The notes: generated by a model from the sequence alone, not told the origin. Counted from the first letter of the stretch, positions 1-9,889 are shown. The stretch: 64,000 bases of DNA from Palsa-1150 sp036490515 (GCA_036490515.1 DASXDU010000022.1:45736-109735); one strand, 5' to 3'. A program made the numbers and translations.

Positions 1-627
1 CTTTACCTGGGCGCCGACGTGGTCGTCACTCCGGGCGGCGGGATGAAGGCCGCGGTCGAACGCGCCCGGACGATCGCCAAGGAGACCCCGGGAGCCGTGC
101 TCCTCGATCAGTTTGCTTCACTCGCGAACCCGGAGATCCATCGCCGGACGACGGCCGAGGAGATCTGGCAGGACAGCGGCGGCGAGGTCGGCGTCTTCGT
201 CGCAGGTGTCGGGACCGGCGGCACCCTCACGGGCGTCGCCAGGGGTCTGCGAGCGCACGAGCCAGGCGTGCGCATCGTCGCCGTGGAGCCGGCAGCGTCG
301 GCGGTGCTCTCGGGGCAGCCAGCCGGCCCGCACGGGATCCAGGGCATCGGCGCTGGGTTCGTGCCGCCGCTGCTTCGACTCGAGCTGGTCGACGAGATCG
401 TGCCCATCACGGACGAGCGTGCTTTCACGATGACTGCGCGACTGGCTCGCGAAGAGGGGGTCCTCGCGGGGGTCTCCTCCGGGGCGGCCGTCGCGGCGGC
501 GCTCGACATCGCATCGCGTCCGGAGAGCGCCGGCAAGCTGGTGGTCACCATGGTCTGCGACTCCGGAGAGAGGTACGTGACTGCGCCGCGCCTCCAGGGC
601 CGTCCTGGCCGCGCTGTCCGGCGCTGA
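1..627 (+). CDS. cysK: Cysteine synthase (O-acetylserine sulfhydrylase), 3' part
   Basis: C-terminal two thirds of a fold-type II PLP enzyme that makes cysteine from O-acetylserine and sulfide in the cytoplasm. The reading frame is open from base 1 (LYLGADVVVTPGGGM), so the gene begins outside the window and the PLP-binding lysine and substrate loop are not visible. What is visible is the phosphate-binding loop GTGGTLTG, the segment IQGIGAGFVP, and the C-terminal SSGAA and CDSGERY stretches typical of CysK. Cystathionine beta-synthase-type enzymes share this fold, so the exact substrate is less certain than the family. A GNRA-loop hairpin follows the stop. Confidence 0.88.
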   Translation, partial: LYLGADVVVTPGGGMKAAVERARTIAKETPGAVLLDQFASLANPEIHRRTTAEEIWQDSGGEVGVFVAGVGTGGTLTGVARGLRAHEPGVRIVAVEPAASAVLSGQPAGPHGIQGIGAGFVPPLLRLELVDEIVPITDERAFTMTARLAREEGVLAGVSSGAAVAAALDIASRPESAGKLVVTMVCDSGERYVTAPRLQGRPGRAVRR

Positions 628-629
628 GC

Positions 630-645
630 GACCGGGAAACCGGTC
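630..645 (+). terminator. Short hairpin after cysK
   Basis: Inverted repeat GACCGG/CCGGTC closed by a GAAA tetraloop, starting 2 bases after the stop codon. There is no T tract, so it is at best a weak terminator or a 3'-end stabiliser. Confidence 0.35.
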
Positions 646-663
646 AGGGTGTAGAACGGAAGG

Positions 664-2193
664 ATGCGTGCGCATCTCGTCGGGCTGTGCCCGGTCTTCA
701 TCCTCGTCTTGGCGGCATCGTGTTCGAGCGGAGGGTCCGCTACCCCGGCGCCGGATGGCGGCTCCGAGGCGGCGGTTCAACCCGAGGGAGGTGCCCCCGA
801 AGCGAGCCCCGAAGCGAGCCCCGAGGCGGGCGTGACGACGCTGTCGTCGCTCACGGTCTCCTCGGGCGACCTCCGGCCCGTGTTCTCTGCCAGCGTGACG
901 TCCTACGACATCACGTCGCTCAACAGCCTGTACCCCGTGACGGTCGTGGCATCGCCGACGGACGACGACGCGACGCTGACCATCAACGGCTCACCCGCGA
1001 CGGGCGGCGTGGCCTCGACCTTCACGCCGAAGGTGAACGAGGACATCACGGTGGTCGTCTCCAACGGCGGCGCGTCGCAGACGTACACGGTCCGCTACGT
1101 GCCGAGCGATCTGCTCCGCGTGACCACCACCACGACCCCGCAAGCGGGGTCCGAGGACCTGCTGCTCTCCACCGTGTCGTTGAACCCCGCCGTCGAGACG
1201 TACGCCATCGTGATGGATCGTGCGGGGAACTACGTCTACTACCGGACCTTCCTCCAGCAGGAGATACAGGACTTCCAGCAGTACAAGCTCGCGAGCGGAG
1301 CCACCGTCTACGCGTGCACCGTGGGCGAGTTCAACCCGGCAGGCTGGACGCTCGGCGTCGACCACGTGATGGACGACAAATTCAACGATTTGACCGACAT
1401 CCAGATCCTGCCGTATGCGCAGCACCCGACCTTGCCTGCCGAAGCGCACGACTTCGTCATGCTCGACGCCAACCACTGGATCGCGATGACGTACGTGCAG
1501 AGAACGGTCGACCTCAGCAAGCTGAATCCGGCATGGAGCAGCCAGGCACCCGTCATGAACGCCATCGTCCAGGAGGTGAACAGCGGCTCCGTCGTCGGCG
1601 AGTGGGACAGCGGCAACGAGATGGAGCTCTACACCGACAGCGTCGATGGCAACGCGTTCGGCTCGATCGCCGTCTCGGACTACCTGCACCTCAACTCGGT
1701 CACGGTCGATCCGGCAGACGGCAACTGGATCCTGTCGTTCCGGCACCTCAACGCGATCGTGAAGGTCGACCACACCACCGCGAAGATCCTCTGGACCCTG
1801 GGCGGCAAGGAGGACATGTTCGGCCTCACCGCAGACCAGGCCTTCTCGCACCAGCACCACGTGCGCGTGCAGGCCGACGGTTCCCTGACCGTCTTCGACA
1901 ACGGCAACGACGCCCATCAGTCGCGCGCCATCTCGTTCGTGCTCGACGAGACGAACCACAAGGTGACGTCGTTCCAGGTACTGGCCGAGCGCCCGCTCGC
2001 GGACCCGCAGACGGGCTTCATGGGCTCGGTGACGCCTCTGCCCCAGGAGCGGTTGCTCGTCGGCTGGGGCGGGTGGTTCACGACGCAGACGGCGCCTGCG
2101 GGGGTGGAGTACGTGAACGGGCAGGTGGCGTGGTCGTTCCAGTTCGACGGGCCGATTTTTTCGTACCGCGCGCTCCCCATAACGGCACTCTGA
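664..2193 (+). CDS. Arylsulfotransferase-family lipoprotein with cadherin-like domain
   Basis: 509 residues. The signal peptide ends in a lipobox (LAASC, Cys20), followed by a Pro/Ala/Glu-rich linker with EASP repeats. Residues about 58-145 look like the cadherin-like beta-sandwich found in secreted proteins (LSSLTVSSGDL at its start). The remainder matches the ASST beta-propeller family: repeated blade motifs, AHDFVMLDANHWIAM, LHLNSVTVDPADGNWILS and a His-rich FSHQHHVRVQ segment. ASST enzymes move sulfuryl groups between phenols, and some homologues have no shown activity, so substrate and catalysis are unproven. Probably anchored in the outer membrane or facing the periplasm. ATG preceded by a GGAAGG Shine-Dalgarno. 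Confidence 0.8.
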   Translation: MRAHLVGLCPVFILVLAASCSSGGSATPAPDGGSEAAVQPEGGAPEASPEASPEAGVTTLSSLTVSSGDLRPVFSASVTSYDITSLNSLYPVTVVASPTDDDATLTINGSPATGGVASTFTPKVNEDITVVVSNGGASQTYTVRYVPSDLLRVTTTTTPQAGSEDLLLSTVSLNPAVETYAIVMDRAGNYVYYRTFLQQEIQDFQQYKLASGATVYACTVGEFNPAGWTLGVDHVMDDKFNDLTDIQILPYAQHPTLPAEAHDFVMLDANHWIAMTYVQRTVDLSKLNPAWSSQAPVMNAIVQEVNSGSVVGEWDSGNEMELYTDSVDGNAFGSIAVSDYLHLNSVTVDPADGNWILSFRHLNAIVKVDHTTAKILWTLGGKEDMFGLTADQAFSHQHHVRVQADGSLTVFDNGNDAHQSRAISFVLDETNHKVTSFQVLAERPLADPQTGFMGSVTPLPQERLLVGWGGWFTTQTAPAGVEYVNGQVAWSFQFDGPIFSYRALPITAL

Positions 2194-2254
2194 CGACTTC
2201 CGGCCTGCGGCCTCGGCTCGCGTGGGTGGTGGGTTTTGCTAGGGTGCGCGCTCG

Positions 2255-2725
2255 ATGCGCACCCGCTCACTCGCTCGCCTCGTCCGCCTCGTCTGGCTCG
2301 TCGGCATCCCCGCGCTCGCGCCGGCCTGCTCCAAGTCCCCGGCGGAACCGACGAGCGACTTCAAGCCCGCCGAGGGCACGCCCTTGCCCCCGGGGCCGAC
2401 GACGCTCCAGAAGGAGGACGTGAAGGTCGGGACCGGCCGCGAGTGCCAGACCGGCGACACGGTGCACGTGCAGTACACGGGCACGCTGATGAACGGGAAG
2501 AAGTTCGACAGCTCGTACGACCACGGCGGCGACCCGTTCAAGGTGACGCTGGGCAAGGGCGAGGTGATCAAGGGGTGGGACGAGGGGGTTCCGGGAATGC
2601 GTGTCGGCGGCAAGCGCCGGCTGACGATCCCCGCCGCGATGGGCTACGGCGAGAAGGGGAGCGGCGCGGACATCCCGCCGAACGCGGGCCTCATCTTCGA
2701 CATCGAGCTCGTATCGATCGACTGA
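2255..2725 (+). CDS. FKBP-type peptidyl-prolyl isomerase lipoprotein
   Basis: 156 residues with a lipobox (LAPAC, Cys25) and one FKBP domain at about 50-155. Signature segments are VHVQYTGTL, the GWDEG turn, GMRVGGKRRLTIP, GYGEKG and IPPNAGLIFDIEL, all in the usual order, so the active-site pocket appears complete. Such lipoproteins catalyse cis-trans proline isomerisation during folding of envelope proteins. It lies 61 bases after the arylsulfotransferase gene on the same strand and converges on the PrsW-like gene. Confidence 0.92.
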   Translation: MRTRSLARLVRLVWLVGIPALAPACSKSPAEPTSDFKPAEGTPLPPGPTTLQKEDVKVGTGRECQTGDTVHVQYTGTLMNGKKFDSSYDHGGDPFKVTLGKGEVIKGWDEGVPGMRVGGKRRLTIPAAMGYGEKGSGADIPPNAGLIFDIELVSID

Positions 2726-2767
2726 AGGGCGAAGGGGGCACCTCCAGCGCGGTGCGCAGCCTCCTGC

Positions 2768-4933
2768 TCACGAGCCCGGCGCGCCCGGAGCGTTGGCGAG
2801 GATGGCCTCGGCGATGCGCACCGCGGTCGTTTCCCGTGTCGGCCCCAGGCGCTGGTCGCCGGAGGGCGTCCGAAGGACGACGTAGGAGCGCCCCCGGCGC
2901 GTCTCGACGAAGTGGGACGTGATCGTCGACCAGGGGGTGCATGCGCCGGCGAACGTCACCCCGAGAGCGTCCACCGCGACGTCCAGCGGGATGGCAACGG
3001 TGGCTCCCCAGGCGGCGAGCCCGAGGAGCGCCAGCATCGCGGACGCGAGCGCGACGAACACGACGCCGACGCGGTGATGAAGGACCTCGTAGGCGGTACC
3101 GAGAACCGTGAGAGAGAAGGCGCAGAAGACCATGGCGCCTGCGCTCGAATAGAAGGCTGGCGCCGAACCCACGCGGAAGAAGACGCGCGCGAGCTGGCTG
3201 CGCGGAGTCTCCCCGAGCGGTCCGGCGGCGCGGATCTCCCGCGCCGGGAGGGTGCCGTGGCGGAGGGAACGTCGCAGCATCACGACGAAGGCCAGCGCGA
3301 GCGCGAGGACGAGGACGGTGGCGACGAGCTGCATCCCATCGGTGGAGACGACGGCGTCGAAGGTGCCGTGCGCGAGCGCCGCGAGCGCCAGGTAGGGAAG
3401 GACTCGCGCGCGCCGCGACACGAGGGTCAGCCCCATGCCGTAGCCCCAGATTGCGCCGAAGAACATGTGCGCCGGGACGGTCTCGAAGGCGCGCACGGCG
3501 ATGACCGCTCCCGACATGCGGCCGAGGCCGAAGTACTTCATGTTCTCGACCGCCGCGAAGCCGAGCGCCGCCGCGCAGCCGTACACGATGCCGTCGACCG
3601 GCTCGTCGAACTCCCTCCTCCGGCGAGGCAGGAGCCACGCCGCGAGGTACTTCGCCGATTCCTCGACGGCGCCGACGACCAGCGTGAAGACGGCGATGGA
3701 GAGCGGGAGCGCCCACGCCTGTCCGCCGAGCGTCGCGAGCGACGGCTCGAGCCAGGGCGAGAGGTTGCCGAGGCCCATCTCGAGGAGGCCGGCCGGGACG
3801 ATCGCCAGGCCGCCGAGGGCGAAGGTGGCGACCACGAGCCAGAGCGGCTCGGGTCGCGCGCGATCGAACCGCCGGACGAAGAAGAGCCACGCGAACGAAA
3901 GCAGGAAGGGGACCAGGGCGCAGGCGACCGCGATGCCGCGGCGAGGTGGCAGCGGCCCTGCCGACACGCGATGCATCGGCGGCAGGACGGGGGACCGCAG
4001 AAGGAGAGAGTTCCTGTAGGCGCGGGTGTAGGAGGCGAGATCGTCGCCGAAGCGGAGGACCAGGACGGAGGCAATCGCGTCGTCGATGGGTAGGGTCTCG
4101 AGGAGGACGCGCCCGCGTGCGACGACCACGCGCGCGTGAGGATGCGCCAGTCGCTCGACGCCGAGGGCGCTCTTCGTGACGGGCGAGAGTCCGATCGCGA
4201 GCGCCCTGCCGTGTTCGGTCGACGCGACGGCGAGGATGGGCGCGTCGCCGGGCCCAGCTACCGCGACCGGCGGGACCACGGCGACGCGCGTCCTCCATTC
4301 GGGAGAGTTGCCGCCGACACGCTCGGCGAATGCCACGTGGCTCGGATCCAGCTTCGTGTCGCGCACGGCGCGCGCCACCGCTTCCGCCGTACCCTGCCAG
4401 CCGTGCTCCTTCCCCTCGGGCGTCGGCGTCTCCACCGGGTGCAGGCCCGAAGTGTTGGTCGGTACGATCGTCGTGCCCACGTCCACACGAAGGAAGCGCA
4501 ACCCGCCGCGCCACGTCACCAGATCGTCGGCTGCCGGTGCGACGTCGGTGTCCACCGTGACCCGAACCTGCACCCGAGGAGCCACATTCTCGTCGGTCAG
4601 GTCCACGTCCGCGAGGATCGCCGCGGACGCGAGTCGTGCCTTGACGCCCCTCGCCACGAGGGCGGGGAGCGCCGGCCCGTTCGGCGGCGCTTCGTCGACC
4701 GCGTAGACGAGCTCCTCGTCGTTCGTGCCGGCGAGGTGTCCGAGGAGCGACCCGGACGCGGAACAGCCTGCAAGGAAGACGACCGCGAGACCTGCGAGAC
4801 CTGCGACGCCTGCGAAGGCCCCGAGCCTAGCCAGGCCTCCCCGCGGAGTGCGGCACCCGAGGAGGATCTGGAAGACGGCAGCGATCGAGCGTCCCACGGT
4901 CATTCGCCTGCGCTCGTGGGCGGCGCGCTCCAC
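2768..4933 (-). CDS. PrsW-family intramembrane metalloprotease
   Basis: 721 residues from a GTG start; ATG at 4903 gives 711 residues and is an equally good start. Residues after it form an N-terminal membrane segment ending in LAVVFLAGC. A soluble region of about 270 residues follows, then several membrane segments. The PrsW signature is present: EExxK as VEESAKYLAAW near residue 424, FAAVENMKYFG, a later His in AHMFFGAIWGYGMG, and LAHGTFDAV. PrsW cleaves membrane-anchored regulators such as anti-sigma factors. The long extracytoplasmic domain and the roughly 170-residue C-terminal extension are larger than in Bacillus PrsW. Divergent from the PP2C gene. Confidence 0.83.
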   Translation of the reverse strand: MERAAHERRRMTVGRSIAAVFQILLGCRTPRGGLARLGAFAGVAGLAGLAVVFLAGCSASGSLLGHLAGTNDEELVYAVDEAPPNGPALPALVARGVKARLASAAILADVDLTDENVAPRVQVRVTVDTDVAPAADDLVTWRGGLRFLRVDVGTTIVPTNTSGLHPVETPTPEGKEHGWQGTAEAVARAVRDTKLDPSHVAFAERVGGNSPEWRTRVAVVPPVAVAGPGDAPILAVASTEHGRALAIGLSPVTKSALGVERLAHPHARVVVARGRVLLETLPIDDAIASVLVLRFGDDLASYTRAYRNSLLLRSPVLPPMHRVSAGPLPPRRGIAVACALVPFLLSFAWLFFVRRFDRARPEPLWLVVATFALGGLAIVPAGLLEMGLGNLSPWLEPSLATLGGQAWALPLSIAVFTLVVGAVEESAKYLAAWLLPRRRREFDEPVDGIVYGCAAALGFAAVENMKYFGLGRMSGAVIAVRAFETVPAHMFFGAIWGYGMGLTLVSRRARVLPYLALAALAHGTFDAVVSTDGMQLVATVLVLALALAFVVMLRRSLRHGTLPAREIRAAGPLGETPRSQLARVFFRVGSAPAFYSSAGAMVFCAFSLTVLGTAYEVLHHRVGVVFVALASAMLALLGLAAWGATVAIPLDVAVDALGVTFAGACTPWSTITSHFVETRRGRSYVVLRTPSGDQRLGPTRETTAVRIAEAILANAPGAPGS

Positions 4934-4994
4934 GCTCCGTCGAGGCTACACTTTTTGGGTCATGGGACGCTGCGTTGTCCTAGGATGATGGCGT

Positions 4995-6080
4995 ATGCCG
5001 GATCCCCATGTGCTCTACGTCGTGACGGCAGTCGTCGTCCTCGGCTTGGTGGCCTGGGTGGTCGTCGTGCTCTCACGGCCCGTCGCAGACGAAACGCAGC
5101 CCAAGGCAGGCGCGCTCGACGCGGCGGCGGGGAAATCCTCCACCGCGCCGCCTCCGGCGGTTCGATCCAAGCCTCCGTCTCAGCCGCCCGGGGCCGACGA
5201 CGACCGCAAGAAGCTCGACTCGCACGCGGAGATCAGTGACGACCCGAGCGTGAACGTCACCGCGGAGGTTCCGGTCGACGTCGAGGAAGAAGAGGAGCCG
5301 ACGGGGCCCAACGCGCTCATCCTCGTCACCGCGGTAGGCCGCACCGATCCGGGGCTCAAGCGCAAGCACAACGAGGACGCGTACGCGATCCTCGAGGATC
5401 ATCACCTCTTCGTGATCGCGGACGGGATGGGGCGCCACGCGGCGGGTGAGGTTGCGAGCCAGCTCTGCGTCGATGCCATCAGCGATGCCTTCCGCAAATC
5501 CAGCTTCGGCCCTGCGCGGGTGCCGCAGCTGCCCAAACGCGCGGCGCGCCTCCGCGGCTCCATTCTTCTCGCCAACGACCGCATCCTCGCGGCTGCTCAC
5601 GAGAACGACGCGTACGCAGGCATGGGGACGACGGTCGTCTCCTGCTACTTCTCGCCGAACAACCAGCGCGTCTACATCGCGCACGTCGGGGACAGCCGGT
5701 GCTACCGGCTTCGGTCGGGCAAGCTCACGCAGCTCACCATGGACCACACCCTCGGAGCAGCCGGGATTCAGGGAAAGAGCGCCGCGGTCCTGAGCAGGGC
5801 GGTCGGGATCGAGGAAAACGTCGAGGTCGACATCAGCATGGAGTCGCCGCTGCCGGGTGACATCTACCTGCTGTGTTCCGACGGGCTGAGCCGCATGGTG
5901 CAGAACGACGAGATCCAGTCGACGCTGGAAAACGTGAAGAACCTGGACGACGCCAACAAGATCCTCATCGACAAGGCGAACCAGGGCGGCGGGCGCGACA
6001 ACATCACCGCCATTCTCGTACGCGTCGACGACGCGAAGCTCGCCAGCACGCAAAAGGTGGCCTCCGCGTCCAAGGCGTGA
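4995..6080 (+). CDS. Membrane-anchored PP2C-type Ser/Thr phosphatase
   Basis: 361 residues. One N-terminal membrane helix (about 6-26), an acidic and proline-rich linker, then a PP2C domain from about 105. Metal-binding and catalytic motifs are RKHNEDAY, DGMGRH (a variant of DGMGGH), HVGDSRCYRL, CSDGLSRMV and GGGRDNITAILV. It is expected to remove phosphate from Ser/Thr residues of kinase substrates. The next gene, 111 bases downstream on the same strand, is a Ser/Thr kinase, so the two probably act as an antagonistic pair. Confidence 0.92.
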   Translation: MPDPHVLYVVTAVVVLGLVAWVVVVLSRPVADETQPKAGALDAAAGKSSTAPPPAVRSKPPSQPPGADDDRKKLDSHAEISDDPSVNVTAEVPVDVEEEEEPTGPNALILVTAVGRTDPGLKRKHNEDAYAILEDHHLFVIADGMGRHAAGEVASQLCVDAISDAFRKSSFGPARVPQLPKRAARLRGSILLANDRILAAAHENDAYAGMGTTVVSCYFSPNNQRVYIAHVGDSRCYRLRSGKLTQLTMDHTLGAAGIQGKSAAVLSRAVGIEENVEVDISMESPLPGDIYLLCSDGLSRMVQNDEIQSTLENVKNLDDANKILIDKANQGGGRDNITAILVRVDDAKLASTQKVASASKA

Positions 6081-6191
6081 GCGATCTCCCGCGAAGGGCG
6101 CCCGAGTCCGGCGCGGGTGGGAGGCACGCCCACTCATCGTCGCGGGGAGCGATACCGGGAGGCCCCGCGTGGCGTAGCCCGATCGCCCCCG

Positions 6192-7535
6192 ATGGGTTTC
6201 GTCGACTCGCAGGGCTCTTCCACCTCGCTCGGGGCGCCGTCCCCCGTCGCCGTCGGCGAGGAGATCGCCGCGAAGTATCGCGTCGAGCGGATCCTCGGAC
6301 GGGGAGCCATGGGGCTGGTCGTCGCAGCACGACACCTCCAGCTCGATCAGGTGGTTGCGATCAAGCTGCTGCACACGGAGGCCGCTGCTGACGAGATCGC
6401 CGTGGAACGCTTCGAACGGGAGGCGCGCGCGGCGGCCCGGCTGCGCAGCGATCACGTCGCGCGCGTCCTCGACGTGGGGAGGATGGCCCGGGGGACGCCC
6501 TACATGGTGATGGAGTACCTCGAGGGGGCCGACCTGGCCGAGGTGCTCGAGACGCGCGGCGCCATGTCCGCGCCGATGGCCTGCGGGTACGTCGTCGAGG
6601 CATGTGACGCCGTTGCCGAGGCTCACGCACGCGGCATCGTTCACCGCGACCTCAAGCCGGAGAACCTGTACCTCACCACGCGTGTGGGGGGGGGCTCGAT
6701 GGTGAAGGTGCTCGACTTCGGCATTTCGAAGCTCATGACGGAGAAGCAGAGCAGGCTGACGCAAACGCGCGCCGTTGTCGGCTCCCCCCTTTACATGGCG
6801 CCCGAGCAGCTGCGCTCATCCAAGCTGGCGAGCCCCCGCTCGGACGTATGGTCGCTCGGGGTAGTCCTCTACGAGCTTCTCACGCGCCGCTGGCCGTTCG
6901 AGGCCGACTCCTTGCCAGACCTCTGCCTCAAGGTGGCGCGCGAAGAGCCGCAACCGCTCGATTCGGTGCGCGCCGACCTGCCGCCGGGCCTCGGCGCGAT
7001 CGTGTTGCGATGCCTCGAGAAGGACCCGGAGGCGCGGTACGCGGATGCGGGCGAGCTCGCGCGCGCCCTCGAGCCGTTCCTCGAGCCAGCATCGAAGGAC
7101 GTCGCCATCGGCATCCGCACGGTGAGCCGGAGCCTGGTCGCGACGCGCTCCGCCGTGACGACGCAGTCGAGGAGGGCCGACCGACCCTCGCGGCGCTGGG
7201 TCCCGTTCGCGGTGGCGGGCGCCGCCACGATCGGCGCGCTCGCGGTCCTGCTCGGACGGAGTGCCAGCAGTCCCCAGCCGCTCTCGGTCGCGGCGGTCGA
7301 GGGGGCGCTGACCTCGTCGACCCTCGCGTCGCTCGCGCCTCCGTCGGCCGTGCTGGCGCCAGCTGCTCCGGCTCCCTCCGCTCCGTCGACGTCGTCGGTG
7401 CCGGGCCCCGTGACCACGCGCAACCACGCCCTCGTTCCCCTGCGGGGGCCGTCGTCGGTCACCCATCCGGCGCCGAAGAGCGTGCCTGCACCGGCATTCA
7501 CGCAACCCGTCGACGACATCCCCGCATTTCGTTGA
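6192..7535 (+). CDS. Eukaryotic-type Ser/Thr protein kinase
   Basis: 447 residues from the ATG at 6192; an upstream start at 6117 would add 25 residues with no kinase similarity. The kinase domain spans about 25-290: glycine loop GRGAMG, lysine in AIKLL, catalytic loop HRDLKPEN, DFGISK, and activation-loop end SPLYMAPEQL. One membrane helix (VPFAVAGAATIGALAVLL) follows, then an extracytoplasmic tail rich in Ala, Pro, Ser and Thr with no recognisable sensor domain. This is a PknB-like layout without PASTA repeats. Its partner phosphatase is the preceding gene. Confidence 0.94.
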   Translation: MGFVDSQGSSTSLGAPSPVAVGEEIAAKYRVERILGRGAMGLVVAARHLQLDQVVAIKLLHTEAAADEIAVERFEREARAAARLRSDHVARVLDVGRMARGTPYMVMEYLEGADLAEVLETRGAMSAPMACGYVVEACDAVAEAHARGIVHRDLKPENLYLTTRVGGGSMVKVLDFGISKLMTEKQSRLTQTRAVVGSPLYMAPEQLRSSKLASPRSDVWSLGVVLYELLTRRWPFEADSLPDLCLKVAREEPQPLDSVRADLPPGLGAIVLRCLEKDPEARYADAGELARALEPFLEPASKDVAIGIRTVSRSLVATRSAVTTQSRRADRPSRRWVPFAVAGAATIGALAVLLGRSASSPQPLSVAAVEGALTSSTLASLAPPSAVLAPAAPAPSAPSTSSVPGPVTTRNHALVPLRGPSSVTHPAPKSVPAPAFTQPVDDIPAFR

Positions 7536-7569
7536 TCCGTCGCCGGCCTCTCCTTCGTCGAGGACGGCC

Positions 7570-8271
7570 CTACGCGTCGTCGTGCTCGGGAAGCTTCGCT
7601 GCGCGACGGACGCCCCGGACGACGTAGTCGAGGTACGTCTCGTCGCCGTCGGCCCAGACGACGAGAGGCGCGGCCAATGCTCCGTCGCCGCTCACGCCGC
7701 GGACCAGTTCCACGACACCGAGCGCGGGCAGCTCGTAGAGGTGGGTGATGGGCGGAATCGCGGTCTCCTCCTCGAAACGCGCCGACTCCCACGCGAGAGC
7801 GTCGCCGTACGCGTTCATTGCGCCGCGATGGCGTTCGGGATCGAGAAGAGCGAGAGGCACGAGCTCCCAGCCGGCGTCGATCAGCAGCGGATGCACCTCG
7901 TCCGCATCTTCCTCGTCGAAGGGTGTGCCATCTCTGGCGAAGAACCCGTGCCGGGCGAGGCGGTCCTCGAGCGCTGCGCGCGTCGCGATCGCCCCCGCTC
8001 CCGTCCAGAATCCATCGACGACGGCGACGAGCTCCGCGTCCGTGCACCGTCGCCACAGCCGCTCGTCGCGCGTGGCGGCGTCCAGCGACGCCGTCCCCAG
8101 GGCGGTCTCGGCCCACGCGCGGGCGTCCGACAGGCCGGAGTCCGGCACGTCCACGAGAGCGAACGCGTGGATGAGGTGCAGCCGGCCGGCGACGTATCGG
8201 TGCCCGCCCAGCGCGCGGATCGCGCGCACCGCTTGCTCGGCGTGCGTGGCCCCCAGGGACATCGCCCGCAT
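7570..8271 (-). CDS. Hypothetical protein coupled to the MscS-cNMP channel
   Basis: 233 residues, soluble, acidic, not recognised. The start is chosen because its ATG shares one base with the TGA stop of the upstream channel gene (TGATG), a translational-coupling arrangement. Composition is mixed alpha/beta, with several aromatic acidic stretches (FDEEDADEVHPLLIDAGWELV) and no membrane segment or signal peptide. Being coupled to an MscS-type channel, it may bind or regulate that channel; this rests on context only. Confidence 0.7.
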   Translation of the reverse strand: MRAMSLGATHAEQAVRAIRALGGHRYVAGRLHLIHAFALVDVPDSGLSDARAWAETALGTASLDAATRDERLWRRCTDAELVAVVDGFWTGAGAIATRAALEDRLARHGFFARDGTPFDEEDADEVHPLLIDAGWELVPLALLDPERHRGAMNAYGDALAWESARFEEETAIPPITHLYELPALGVVELVRGVSGDGALAAPLVVWADGDETYLDYVVRGVRRAAKLPEHDDA

Positions 8272-9824
8272 CACTTCGTCGTCCGCTCCAGGCCGAAGAA
8301 CTCCTGGATCTTGTCGAGGATGCGGCCCTCCTCGTGGAGCATGCGCGCGCGTTTCGCCTCGTCGTCGAGGCCCTCGGCGACCGCGACGAGCTCCGTCCGC
8401 CGCTTGGCCAGCGTCTTCGAGAACTGCTCCGCCACGGCCGGTCGTTCCTCGAGGATGCGCTGCAACCCCGTCTTGTCGAGGCGATAGCACTCGACGTCGG
8501 TCATCGCGAACACGTCGGCCGTCCGAGGCTCTCCTGTCATGAGGCCCATCTCGCCGAAGAAGTTCGGCGCCTCGACCGTGGCGAGCGTCTTCGTCAGCGT
8601 GCCGCCCTCGACGTGACGGCGGATCTCGACCCTGCCCGACGTGAGCAGGTACAGCCAGTGGGCGACCGCACCTTGCTTGGTGCACGTCTCGCCGGCCGTG
8701 AAGGGCGAGTACCGCAGGTGGTCCGCCACGAACGAACGCTCCTCCGGCGTCAGTGCGTGGAAAAGCTCGACGCACTCGATTGCGTGGACCCGCTTCTCCT
8801 TCTTCTTGGCCTCGTAGAGGGTCTCGTCCTCCTGCGGGTTCACGAAGAGGGTCTGCGCGGGGCGGGCGAGCGGGATGCCGGCGCGCTTGAGCGCCATGAA
8901 GATGCGCGCCCGCACGCGAGAGCTCGTGGGGTCGTCGTTCGGCAGATCGGTCAGCCAGTAGCGCACGGCGTAGTACCCAAAACTGTCGCGAGTGTCCTTC
9001 GCGAAGTCGTAGCAGATGACCGTGGGCTTCGGGTCGTCGGCCACGCCCTCGATGGGGGCCATGTGCACGGCTTCGCGCACCACGTCGATCACGCGAGAAG
9101 GCGGGTAGCGGAAGTCGACGTTGAAGTAGACCCACATGCGGTGCTGCACCGGCTTGCCGGTGCGCTTGCCGAGGATGATGATGTTCTGCGCGAGGAGGTT
9201 CGCGTTCGGCACGACGATCGTGTCCCAGTTGCGGGTCTCGAGCACCGTGTGGCGCCAGCGGATGGCGACGACCTTGCCCTGGCTGCCGTCGGGGAGCTGC
9301 AGCCAGTCGTTCACGTGGATGCTTCCGTCGAGCTGCAACGCCACGCCGCCGAGGATGTTGCCGAGCGTCGCCTGCATGCTCAGGGCGAGCACCCCGCTGA
9401 CGACCGCGGAGGTAGTGATGACCGAGGACGGCGACATCCCGGCCGCCCTCATCACACCCAGCGCCGCAAAGAGGTACGCGAGGCCTACGATCACGTCGCC
9501 GGTGATGGCCACGAGCACGACGCCGAGCGCCGGCAGACCGACGTCGAAGACGGCGAGGGACAGGACGTTGACGAGCGTGAAGGCCGCGAAGAGGTCTTCG
9601 AAGATCTGGACGTGTTCGGACCACGACGTGGCCCAGCCGCCGGCGAGGTGCGCGAGCACGGCCCGGGCCCCGAAGGCCAGGAGGAAGCAGGCGTAGAGGA
9701 GGAGCGCCTGGCGGATGCGGTAGCGCTTGTGCGGCGCGACGCGGTTGACGAGCGCCGCGACGAGGACGAGAACGCCGCCGAGTACGGCGAACCCCCACCG
9801 GTGGAGTAGATCGATCCAGTCCAT
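8271..9824 (-). CDS. MscS-type mechanosensitive channel with cyclic-nucleotide-binding domain
   Basis: 517 residues. Four or more membrane helices in the first 160 residues, then the MscS pore and beta domain (VVSGVLALSMQATLGNILGG, INDWLQL-like HVNDWLQLPDG, NWDTIVVPNANLLAQ). The C-terminal 130 residues form a cNMP-binding fold: FHALTPEERSFVADHL, GAVAHWLYLLTSGRVEI, FFGEMGLMTGEPRTADV. The FGEMGLMTGEPRTA segment is the phosphate-binding cassette with its Arg, so cAMP or cGMP binding is plausible. Such channels release solutes or ions and may be gated by the nucleotide. Coupled to the following gene by TGATG. Confidence 0.92.
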   Translation of the reverse strand: MDWIDLLHRWGFAVLGGVLVLVAALVNRVAPHKRYRIRQALLLYACFLLAFGARAVLAHLAGGWATSWSEHVQIFEDLFAAFTLVNVLSLAVFDVGLPALGVVLVAITGDVIVGLAYLFAALGVMRAAGMSPSSVITTSAVVSGVLALSMQATLGNILGGVALQLDGSIHVNDWLQLPDGSQGKVVAIRWRHTVLETRNWDTIVVPNANLLAQNIIILGKRTGKPVQHRMWVYFNVDFRYPPSRVIDVVREAVHMAPIEGVADDPKPTVICYDFAKDTRDSFGYYAVRYWLTDLPNDDPTSSRVRARIFMALKRAGIPLARPAQTLFVNPQEDETLYEAKKKEKRVHAIECVELFHALTPEERSFVADHLRYSPFTAGETCTKQGAVAHWLYLLTSGRVEIRRHVEGGTLTKTLATVEAPNFFGEMGLMTGEPRTADVFAMTDVECYRLDKTGLQRILEERPAVAEQFSKTLAKRRTELVAVAEGLDDEAKRARMLHEEGRILDKIQEFFGLERTTK

Positions 9825-9889
9825 CGCGCGATCGCGGTTCGACCTTCGAAGCTACACCGGAGCGTCGAAACGAAGAAGGCGATGCTACG